Positions 25,569 to 33,164 of a stretch of DNA of 64,000 nucleotides are shown here, one piece after another (position 1 is the stretch's first letter; every line of letters starts with the position of its first letter). Position numbers and translations under genes: made by a program. The notes under the pieces are model-generated. The model did no database searches and had not been told where the DNA came from. It worked only from the letters and a program-made list of their open reading frames with translations. The DNA lies in assembly GCA_029260115.1 (NCBI GenBank), contig JAJDDW010000119.1, positions 1-64,000 of the forward strand, given 5' to 3'. Source of the DNA: Phycisphaerae bacterium. GTDB lineage: Bacteria > Planctomycetota > Phycisphaerae > UBA1845.

Positions 25569-26162
25569 ATGATGATATCACGCAAGTCAATGTTATATAT
25601 GGTGCTAATGCCTTTCGTTTTGCAGTCCGTTTCGTGGGGTGCTACTTCTGTGGCGGTGGTGAATATCCCGGAAGTGTCAGAACGATATAATCGACGTGCG
25701 GACCTTGAGGCGCGGTTTGAGCTAGTACGTGCGGACTTAAATAAAAAGCGTGATGAACTGCGAGATAAAATTACGCGCGCTGGCCGATCTTTACAGGAAG
25801 AGTTGAAGCCTGGTACGTCGGAGTATTTTGCGCGTGAGAGAGAGTTAGTTATGCTTGAAGCGGAGCTCAAGTATTTTGTTGAATCGGAAGGGCGTCGGAT
25901 TGAGGGCGAACTAGCTGGTTCGCTGAAACTCATTTTCGATGATATTCAGGCCGCCGTGAGCGAGATAGCTAAGCAGAGAAATATTGAAATTGTGTTGGCG
26001 GCTGATCAATTACCAGCGGCTGCGCCGGAAAACACGTCTCAGGTTAGGCAACAAATAGTTCTGCAGAAGGTCATTTATTGGCATCCCAATGTGGATATCA
26101 CGGACGATGTTGTGAATCATCTGAATCAGGGGTACGACGCTGCGAAAAAGGGATCGAAATAA
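25569..26162 (+). CDS. skp: Skp/OmpH-family periplasmic chaperone
   Basis: A 197-residue exported protein. A signal peptide (SMLYMVLMPFVLQSVSWGA) leads into SVAVVNIPEVSERYNRRADL, the start of the OmpH/Skp domain, then two long charged helices (RADLNKKRDELRDKITRAGR ... YFARERELVMLEAELKYFVE) that form the tentacles, and the closing strand IEIVLAADQLP. Skp trimers carry unfolded outer-membrane proteins to BamA. It sits directly behind bamA, as in most diderms. Confidence 0.88.
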   Translation: MMISRKSMLYMVLMPFVLQSVSWGATSVAVVNIPEVSERYNRRADLEARFELVRADLNKKRDELRDKITRAGRSLQEELKPGTSEYFARERELVMLEAELKYFVESEGRRIEGELAGSLKLIFDDIQAAVSEIAKQRNIEIVLAADQLPAAAPENTSQVRQQIVLQKVIYWHPNVDITDDVVNHLNQGYDAAKKGSK

Positions 26163-26349
26163 GTTGCCGGGCTGAGGGCTGACTTGCCATTGGCTGAGGT
26201 TTGGCACGCGGAAGCTCGTGCCAAACGGCTCATTTTAATCAATTATTGGTTCACGTTGAAAATAGCGAAGTATTCCTCCATAATACGGCTTATCGTATCG
26301 CGCGGGTTGATGGCCTTGGTAGGCGAATTAGCCGATCGATGAGGGATTA

Positions 26350-27678
26350 TTGTTGCAGCATCAACGAACTATTCACCATGACATTCAGCTAACCGGGCGG
26401 GGCTTGTTTACGGGCGAGCCGGTATCAGTTCGGTTACGCCCTGGCGATCCCGATACCGGTATATGGTTCGTGCGAACAGATCAAACTCCTCCGGCGCGTA
26501 TCGAGGCTCGGGTAGAAAATGTGACTAAGCGTGCGCGTCGTACCGCCATAAAAAATGGGTCCGTCGCGATTGAAACGGTGGAGCATTTTCTGGGAGCGTT
26601 GTCTGGGCTGGGCATTGATAACGCGCTGATAGAAATAGATGCCAACGAATTGCCAGGCGTGGATGGCAGTAGTATGCCGTTCGTAGATTTTATCAACGAA
26701 GCTGGTTTGCAGCAGCAGGATGCCTTTCGTGATCCTTGCGTGATTCGTGAGCCGGTTCGTGTGGTTCAGGGAGACGCGGAGTTGGTTGCGTTGCCTTTGC
26801 TGGATGGCGATGCCGAGTTGTTGCATATTGCTTACGATCTTGATTATGGCGTGGACAATCCGATTGGGGCACAAAGCTATCGTGTATCCGTAACGCCCGA
26901 ACGATTCATCAAAGATATTGCCCCGGCACGCACGTTTGTGCTTAAGGCTGAAGCTGAGCAATTGCATGCCGCTGGTTTGGGCACTCATCTTTCTTATCAA
27001 GATATCTTGGTGTTTGGTGATGATGGCCCGATTGACAATCCGTTGCGTTTTACGAACGAATGTGTGAGGCACAAGATACTGGATTTAATTGGCGATCTAT
27101 CGCTGCTCGGTCGGCCTATTGTGGGGCGTGTGCTTGCACGAAAAAGTGGGCATGCGCTGAATCATCAATTGGTGCGGGCTATTTTAGCGCAATGCGATGC
27201 GGCTAAGCCGAGCGCAAGTGAAGGTAGTCAGCCGATTATCGATATTCATCAGATACACCGAATATTACCTCATCGATATCCGTTTCTCATGGTGGATCGG
27301 GTTATTGAAATTCAAGGTTTGACGAAGGCGGTTGGGGTGAAGAATGTGACAGCTAATGAGCCTTTTTTTCAGGGACATTATCCCGGCGACCCGATTATGC
27401 CTGGTGTGCTCATTGTTGAGGCGTTAGCTCAGGTTGGGGGTATCCTGTTGAGCCAAGCGCTGGAGCATAAGGGAAAAGTCGCAGTTTTGCTGGGATTGGA
27501 TAAGGTTAAGTTTCGTCGCCCTGTCCGCCCTGGCGATCAGTTGATGTTGGAAGTCGAAGCGTTGCGCGTGCGACCCACCTCTGGCCATATTAAGGGGTGT
27601 GCTATGGTTGACGGTGAAATTGCGGCCGAGGCGGAAATTAAATTTATGCTAGCCGATTCGGGCAAGCGATATAATTAG
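26350..27678 (+). CDS. lpxC-fabZ: LpxC-FabZ fusion (lipid A deacetylase plus hydroxyacyl-ACP dehydratase)
   Basis: A 442-residue fusion. Residues 1-~280 are LpxC, the zinc deacetylase that commits UDP-3-acyl-GlcNAc to lipid A: TGRGLFTGEPVSVRLRP, ligand His79 (VEHFLGAL), ligands His241/Asp245 (RHKILDLIGD) and catalytic His268 (SGHALNHQLV). Residues ~297-442 are FabZ, which dehydrates 3-hydroxyacyl-ACP: IHRILPHRYPFLMVDRVIE and FFQGHYPGDPIMPGVLIVEA with His343 and Glu357. Such fusions are known in Bacteroidetes, Chlorobi and planctomycetes. The fusion couples two enzymes competing for the same acyl-ACP. The start is TTG 26350 with GAGGG upstream; the next TTG is also possible. lpxA follows after 16 bases. 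Confidence 0.95.
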   Translation: MLQHQRTIHHDIQLTGRGLFTGEPVSVRLRPGDPDTGIWFVRTDQTPPARIEARVENVTKRARRTAIKNGSVAIETVEHFLGALSGLGIDNALIEIDANELPGVDGSSMPFVDFINEAGLQQQDAFRDPCVIREPVRVVQGDAELVALPLLDGDAELLHIAYDLDYGVDNPIGAQSYRVSVTPERFIKDIAPARTFVLKAEAEQLHAAGLGTHLSYQDILVFGDDGPIDNPLRFTNECVRHKILDLIGDLSLLGRPIVGRVLARKSGHALNHQLVRAILAQCDAAKPSASEGSQPIIDIHQIHRILPHRYPFLMVDRVIEIQGLTKAVGVKNVTANEPFFQGHYPGDPIMPGVLIVEALAQVGGILLSQALEHKGKVAVLLGLDKVKFRRPVRPGDQLMLEVEALRVRPTSGHIKGCAMVDGEIAAEAEIKFMLADSGKRYN

Positions 27679-27694
27679 CGGAGATGTGTAACTC

Positions 27695-28792
27695 GTGAGT
27701 GTTCATCCTCAAGCTGTAATTGATTCGGGCGCGACGCTCGGCCGAGATGTGGTAATTGGTCCTTTGGCCTACATCGGTCCGCACGTGGTGATCGGTGACG
27801 GTTGTCATATTCACCATCACGCGACGGTCGAAGGGCATACGACTTTGGGTGAAAACTGCGAAGTGTATCCCCAAGCCGTACTTGGCGCACCGCCTCAAGA
27901 TGTGAAATATGAAGGTGAGCCTACGACGCTTGAGATTGGCTCGAACAATGTATTTAGGGAAATGGTCACCTGTCATCCGGGCACCGCTAATGGCGGCGGG
28001 GTGACTAAGATTGGAAACGACAATCTCTTTCTCGTTGGTGCGCACGTGGCGCACGATTGCACCATCGGTAGTCACTGCATTTTTGCCAACTATGTTCAGT
28101 TCGCTGGGCATGTCCACGTGGAAGACTATGTCAATATGGGTGGCCACAGTGCGGTCCACCATTTTGTGACAGTTGGTAGGCACGCTTTTGTTGGTGGTAT
28201 GACGCGGGTGCCTGCGGATGTGCCGCCATTTATGATAGTGGTCGCAGCCAGAGGGACACGCTCGGAAATTCGCATGGTCAATGGCGTCGGGTTGGAGCGG
28301 TGCGGGTTTAGCCATGAAGATGTCGGAGCGCTTAAAGCGGCATTTTTGAAAATATTTTCGCGAAGGGCGCGACTTAGCAAAACTTCGATTCGCGACCGTG
28401 TAGAGGTCTTGCTCCAAACGACCGATCTGAATGGGCATGTAAAATATTTGTGCGATTCGCTGATGCGTTCGTTTGCGCATGGTCGGCATGGTCGATATCT
28501 TGAAGCGCTGCGTAAAGACCCGGTCCATCGCTCGTCGTGGAAGTTGAGTCGTGAAGATAAATCCGCCGGCGCGAGTGAAGGTCTGACGGTCGATGTGGTT
28601 GGTGAAGGCGAAGTGTTGAAAATTTGTGCCCCACAGCGCGATCGTGGCGAGGTGCTACAACTGACGGCGAAAGCGGCTTCTGGCTGGTCTTTCAGCGGCT
28701 GGAACGGCAATCTTTCTGGAGATGCTAATCCTGTAGACGTGGTGTTGGATGGGCCTAAGCGTGTGACGGCTACTTTTACAAAACATGCCTGA
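27695..28792 (+). CDS. lpxA: LpxA acyltransferase with a C-terminal InlB-B-repeat-like domain
   Basis: A 365-residue protein. Residues 1-~262 are LpxA, which puts a 3-hydroxyacyl chain on UDP-GlcNAc (or its 3-amino form) in the first lipid A step: left-handed beta-helix hexapeptides, YPQAVLGAPPQDVKYEGE, catalytic His120 in GAHVAHDCTIGSH, and GGHSAVHHFVTVGRHAFVGG. Typical LpxA ends near residue 265. Here a ~30-residue charged linker leads to 297-364 (VDVVGEGEVLKICAPQRDRG, LQLTAKAASGWSFSGWNGNL, then DVVLDGPKRVTATF), the pattern of divergent InlB B-repeat domains, which are normally extracellular. The start is GTG 27695 after GGAGATG. It overlaps nothing and is followed by the oxidoreductase gene after 9 bases. 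Confidence 0.9.
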   Translation: MSVHPQAVIDSGATLGRDVVIGPLAYIGPHVVIGDGCHIHHHATVEGHTTLGENCEVYPQAVLGAPPQDVKYEGEPTTLEIGSNNVFREMVTCHPGTANGGGVTKIGNDNLFLVGAHVAHDCTIGSHCIFANYVQFAGHVHVEDYVNMGGHSAVHHFVTVGRHAFVGGMTRVPADVPPFMIVVAARGTRSEIRMVNGVGLERCGFSHEDVGALKAAFLKIFSRRARLSKTSIRDRVEVLLQTTDLNGHVKYLCDSLMRSFAHGRHGRYLEALRKDPVHRSSWKLSREDKSAGASEGLTVDVVGEGEVLKICAPQRDRGEVLQLTAKAASGWSFSGWNGNLSGDANPVDVVLDGPKRVTATFTKHA

Positions 28793-28801
28793 GTTGAAAT
28801 T

Positions 28802-29833
28802 ATGAATCAAATATCTGGCAAACCCTTGCGGGTGGCTGTTATCGGTGCGGGCCATATGGGCCGACATCATGCGCGCATTTATAGTGAATTAGATAGCTGT
28901 GAACTTGTCGCTATTGTAGATAAAGATATTGAGCGGGCGAACAAATTTGTCGAATTGTACGGCGGCAAGGCTTATGCGAACGTCGCGGAAGTCGTTGATC
29001 TTGTAGATGCCGTGACGGTGGCAGTACCGACCGTATATCACGCGGCGGTGGCCATTGAGCTTATGGCCCACGGCGTGAGTGTGTTGGTTGAGAAACCGCT
29101 CGCACCGGATACGACCACGGCCAAGCAAATCGTTGATGCCTCGCGTAAATATGATTGTCTGTTGCAAGTTGGCCATTCGGAGAGGTTTAATCCGGTGGTG
29201 CAGGCTATGCTGCGTATGAAGATTACCCCGAAGTTTATTGAGACAGACCGCATCAGTCCATTTACTTTTCGTAGCGCTGACATCGGCGTTGTGTTCGACA
29301 TGATGATTCATGACATTGACATTGTGTTGCATTTGGTCAAGCAGCGCGAGTATACGGTGGACGCTGTGGGCGTGGCAGTGCTGGGCGATTGTGAAGATGT
29401 GGCTAATGCCCGGATACGTTTTCCTGACGGCACGGCTGTCACAATGACGGCTTCACGATTGGCATTGAAGACAGAACGAAAAATTCGCATATTTTCGCCG
29501 TCGGCATATTTGTCTATGGATTATCATAAGAAGACGGGCATCGCGGTAAAGCTCGACGACAATCTGAATCTAATTAAACTCGCTCGAGAACGAAATTTTG
29601 AAGACCTATCGCAAATGGCGGATATGGATTTTGGGTCGATGATGCAAATCGAGCCGTTGGAGATTGACGATGTCGAACCGCTAAAGGCGGAGATTGAATC
29701 GTTTCTTGCTTCTGTTCGTGATGGGACGGCGGCGGCGGTCAGCGCTGAAGATGGCTATGCTGCGGTGGAGATGGCTGAGCGTATTACCAACGCGGTTCGG
29801 GCCCAGGATTGGGCGCCAGCATTGACGCCATAG
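28802..29833 (+). CDS. Gfo/Idh/MocA-family oxidoreductase, GnnA-like
   Basis: A 343-residue NAD(P)-dependent sugar dehydrogenase. The Rossmann motif VAVIGAGHMGRHHARIYSEL, the EKPLA box (VLVEKPLAPDTTTAK), and the substrate region VGHSERFNP and FDMMIHDIDIVLHL, with its catalytic-type DxxxH arrangement, define the family. Adjacent to lpxA, the likely relative is GnnA, which oxidises UDP-GlcNAc at C3 so that an aminotransferase (GnnB) can make the 3-amino sugar used in amide-linked lipid A. GnnB is not visible next to it, so this role is inferred from context and not certain. Confidence 0.8.
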   Translation: MNQISGKPLRVAVIGAGHMGRHHARIYSELDSCELVAIVDKDIERANKFVELYGGKAYANVAEVVDLVDAVTVAVPTVYHAAVAIELMAHGVSVLVEKPLAPDTTTAKQIVDASRKYDCLLQVGHSERFNPVVQAMLRMKITPKFIETDRISPFTFRSADIGVVFDMMIHDIDIVLHLVKQREYTVDAVGVAVLGDCEDVANARIRFPDGTAVTMTASRLALKTERKIRIFSPSAYLSMDYHKKTGIAVKLDDNLNLIKLARERNFEDLSQMADMDFGSMMQIEPLEIDDVEPLKAEIESFLASVRDGTAAAVSAEDGYAAVEMAERITNAVRAQDWAPALTP

Positions 29834-29959
29834 GTGAATGTCTCATCTTGGACGCTTTGAAAGATAGGGACTATTATCCTATCGACGTAGGTATAATTAC
29901 GGTATCAAACCAGCGAGAAGCTGGAATTATAAGATTATTTCGACGGAGCAAGGAACGAC

Positions 29960-30985
29960 ATGTCAGCATCGAATAACATCGAAAAAGTGGTCATCATCGG
30001 TTCAGGCCCTGCAGGTTGGACGGCGGCGTTGTATGCTGCGAGAGCCAATCTTAGCCCACTGGTTTATCCAGGAAGAGCGGTTAGTAAGGACTTAGTCCCA
30101 GGCGGGCAGTTGATGCTCACAACGGATGTCGAAAACTATCCGGGGTTTCCTGAAGGTATCAATGGTCAGGAGATGATGGACTTGTTTTTTAAGCAGGCGA
30201 TGCGGTTTGATACCCGCGTGGTGACAAATGATGGTGTCGCGACGGAAGTTTCAGCTGGTTTGTACAGTCAGTTTCAAGGCGCCCATTCTATAGATCTATC
30301 GAAACGTCCGTTCGCGATTAAGGGCGACGATGGTTACGACTGTCTCGCGCACAGTGTCATTGTCTCGACAGGTGCTAAAGCGAATTGGTTGGGCTTGGAA
30401 AACGAATTGCGATTAGCCCAGAGCGGCGGCGGCGTGAGTGCATGTGCAGTTTGTGATGGGGCGTTGCCTGTTTTTCGTGATAAGGTATTGGCTGTAGTTG
30501 GTGGCGGAGATTCCGCTGTTGAAGAGGCGACCTATCTCACCAAATTCGCGTCGAAGGTGTATATGATTCATCGACGTGACAAGCTTCGTGCGTCTAAGAT
30601 CATGGCTGATCGTGCGCTGGAAAATCCGAAACTTGAAGTGTTGTGGAACAAAGGAGTCGTGGATGTACTCGGAGACGAGTCGATTACCGCTGTGAAGTTA
30701 AAAGATACGGTAACCGGGGAAGAATCTACCGTTGAACTGAGCGGATTGTTTCTGGCGATTGGCCATACACCCGCGTCTGATTTTCTTAACGGTCAGCTCG
30801 AGCTCGATGCGAAGAAATATATCAAATTGGCTGACCCTTATCGATCTACGACTAGTGTGGAGGGTATTTTCGCTGCAGGCGATTGTGTGGATAGCGTCTA
30901 TCGTCAGGCGGTTACAGCGGCTGGTATGGGGTGTAAGGCGGCTATAGATGCAGAGCGATGGTTGGCGGATCAAGGTATCGAGTAA
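29960..30985 (+). CDS. trxB: thioredoxin reductase
   Basis: A 341-residue flavoenzyme passing electrons from NADPH to thioredoxin. It has the FAD motif VVIIGSGPAGWTAALYAARA, the NADPH motif VVGGGDSAVEEATYL with HRRDKLRASKIM, the redox pair Cys162-Ala-Val-Cys165 in ACAVCDGALP, and the C-terminal FAD box GIFAAGDCVDSVYRQAVTAA. It is slightly longer than E. coli TrxB because of loops near 95-125 and 150. AAGGA lies ahead of the ATG. There is a 126-base gap after the oxidoreductase, so it probably has its own promoter. Confidence 0.95.
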   Translation: MSASNNIEKVVIIGSGPAGWTAALYAARANLSPLVYPGRAVSKDLVPGGQLMLTTDVENYPGFPEGINGQEMMDLFFKQAMRFDTRVVTNDGVATEVSAGLYSQFQGAHSIDLSKRPFAIKGDDGYDCLAHSVIVSTGAKANWLGLENELRLAQSGGGVSACAVCDGALPVFRDKVLAVVGGGDSAVEEATYLTKFASKVYMIHRRDKLRASKIMADRALENPKLEVLWNKGVVDVLGDESITAVKLKDTVTGEESTVELSGLFLAIGHTPASDFLNGQLELDAKKYIKLADPYRSTTSVEGIFAAGDCVDSVYRQAVTAAGMGCKAAIDAERWLADQGIE

Positions 30986-31034
30986 GCATGAGAGTGGGCG
31001 GGCAAGTATTCTTTGTGCCTGCTAACAGAAGAAC

Positions 31035-31060
31035 ACAAGTAAGCTTAGGCTTACTCTTGT
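31035..31060. terminator. hairpin between convergent genes
   Basis: AGTAAGC-TTAG-GCTTACT is a perfect 7-bp hairpin, extended by ACAAG/CTTGT. It lies between the 3' ends of trxB (plus) and the membrane gene at 31093 (minus) and could serve both. Confidence 0.5.
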
Positions 31061-31092
31061 CGCCCCCACCTGCAATCCGCGCGTGCGAGAAA

Positions 31093-33156
31093 TCATCGGT
31101 CGTTACTGGCTGGTTCGACTTCGTATAGAGTGATGTATCGCCCTGCATTGGCTGGATGATCGAATTCCTGATATACGCGTAAGCCATGTGGCAGTAAACG
31201 GTCAAACAGCGCCGGTGTCATTTCTTCTGCGAAGCCATAACTATTTTTAAGCCGGGTAATTTCTGACCAGTTGACGAGGATGTGGGTATACGAATTTTCG
31301 CGCAGCCAATCGACGATGGCTTGGTCCGTCTTAGTGCGAATGGCTACGACGAATTCGCTCTGATTAAACACCACGCAATAGTCAACATCTCGTCGAATGT
31401 AATAAGCCTTGGCATCGCCGACCATGAGAATTTTCGCCGACGCCGGTAATTCGTGGTTTATCGTGGCTAAATATTGATAGCCAGGGAGCTGACCATCGTA
31501 AAATATCGAAGGCGGCGCACCGTTAGGCCCCTCATTGGCTATTAATTTTCCGCTAAAATAACCATTCCATAGGCAGCCAACAGTCAACATCGTGAACACG
31601 CCTGCCCGAATCGAAATGGATTTTGTTTCTTTGAGGATGCTACCGGTGAGTATTGTCAATGGGATCAATAATACGACAGCGAAGCGTGCGTAAAGGTGAG
31701 TGGCGAATAGCCAAACTGCTAGTTGTACGGCCAATAGAAAGAGCAGTACAGCATCCTCGCGTCGCACTCGGCGAAGTGCCAACCCAGCGACAGCAAGTAT
31801 CATGACTATTGGCCCAAATCGCTGTTTCTCGTCTGTTACGATACGGCTCCAAAGTGTAGCTAGTCTTGCGGATGCGCTACGCTCATTTGACGGCGGTTGA
31901 TGCCCTGCGATCCATTTTTGATCTTCCGTTTCTGACCATCCTGGCGGTTGGGCTTTGAATGTTTGGTTCACGAGTGGGAAGACCGGATTGCCTGTATATA
32001 TAGTGTTTTTGATGAGCCAGGGTGATAGGGTAGCCATGGTCGCCAACGAGAATAGACAAGCAAATTTTAGTCGACAAACCAGACTGGTTGATGGTGCGGC
32101 GAATGCTATCAAACAAAGCGGCAGTGCGATCATAGGCCCAGCCGTGTATTTGCAGCCGCAGGCAAGTCCAGCCATGGCGCCGGCCATGGCCCAAAGTCGC
32201 CATTGATTAGTTGCGGGTTGAAGGTCTTGGCCGTTGGATCGTAGTGCAAGAAGTGTTAGACCGGTCGCGACCATGCCAAATAGCAGTAGACCGCCTTCGG
32301 TATAAGCCAATCCACTGAGATATGGCACCCAGCCGCAAGTGCCGATGGCCACGGCTGCGACCGCGCCTGCCCTAGGCGACCAGTCTTTGCCTATGACCCA
32401 AGCGGCGAAAACGGTTAGCCAAATCAACGCGGCGTGGATGAGATTAGCCGTGACGCCTACGTCTATGTCCTTGCCGAGAAGTATCATGGCTGAGAGGTAC
32501 AACATTTCGACATTGGCTGGGAAATTGGCGTAGACGTTGTGCGGGCGATAGGAGATGACGCCTTCCGCGAGATATTCTCGGGGTAACTGTAGGTGATATT
32601 CGAGCACGTCATAGCCAAAGCCTTCCTCTTGCCAAATGAGGCCAGGCGCGTTGACGGCGGCAAGTAGTGACATGATGGCGAATGGGCAGGTGAGTAGTAG
32701 CAGTGCGCCGATAAAATTGGCATAGGTGTCTGGCGATATATTTTTCTCAGCCCTGGAAGCATACCACAAATAGCGTGCGCGGATGATGCCTGCCGTAATT
32801 AAGGCGATGTATATGACTAGCCATATAGGCCTATGTAACAAGCCGCAGGTTCCACCGAGAAGGACAGCCAATGATAGTCCGCCCAGCCCGAATGAAACGC
32901 CTAGCAATATGTGCCAACGTATTGGCATATGTTCTAACTGAGCGAATCGCATGATCCACAGGCCGGCGAGCATGGGAGGGAGGAGTACAAATCCTGCTGA
33001 TAGTCCGTCGATGGCCAAGGACATCAGGGCATATGGCGAAGCGACGCCCAAGCCAAATACCGTGACGGCTACGAATAAAATGAAAAATCGAAGTCGCCAG
33101 TTAGGCGTTATCGTAACGTCATGGTGATGGTCTCGCGGCTGGTGACGTCTGCTCAC
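31093..33156 (-). CDS. polytopic membrane protein, GT-C glycosyltransferase-like
   Basis: A 687-residue protein with about 12-14 hydrophobic helices followed by a ~170-residue soluble C-terminal region. A large loop after the fifth helix or so carries WQEEGFGYDVLEYHLQLPRE, an acidic loop in the position where GT-C enzymes have their metal or lipid-phosphate site; GCKYTAGPMI and LARFAVVLLIPL-like helices follow. This architecture suggests transfer of a sugar from a polyprenyl-phosphate donor on the outer face of the membrane, but no specific family is recognised. The start is GTG 33156 with GGATAACT upstream. It starts 8 bases after the AMMECR1-like/toroid gene, so the two form an operon. Confidence 0.6.
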   Translation of the reverse strand: MSRRHQPRDHHHDVTITPNWRLRFFILFVAVTVFGLGVASPYALMSLAIDGLSAGFVLLPPMLAGLWIMRFAQLEHMPIRWHILLGVSFGLGGLSLAVLLGGTCGLLHRPIWLVIYIALITAGIIRARYLWYASRAEKNISPDTYANFIGALLLLTCPFAIMSLLAAVNAPGLIWQEEGFGYDVLEYHLQLPREYLAEGVISYRPHNVYANFPANVEMLYLSAMILLGKDIDVGVTANLIHAALIWLTVFAAWVIGKDWSPRAGAVAAVAIGTCGWVPYLSGLAYTEGGLLLFGMVATGLTLLALRSNGQDLQPATNQWRLWAMAGAMAGLACGCKYTAGPMIALPLCLIAFAAPSTSLVCRLKFACLFSLATMATLSPWLIKNTIYTGNPVFPLVNQTFKAQPPGWSETEDQKWIAGHQPPSNERSASARLATLWSRIVTDEKQRFGPIVMILAVAGLALRRVRREDAVLLFLLAVQLAVWLFATHLYARFAVVLLIPLTILTGSILKETKSISIRAGVFTMLTVGCLWNGYFSGKLIANEGPNGAPPSIFYDGQLPGYQYLATINHELPASAKILMVGDAKAYYIRRDVDYCVVFNQSEFVVAIRTKTDQAIVDWLRENSYTHILVNWSEITRLKNSYGFAEEMTPALFDRLLPHGLRVYQEFDHPANAGRYITLYEVEPASNDR

Positions 33157-33164
33157 AGCGATAG

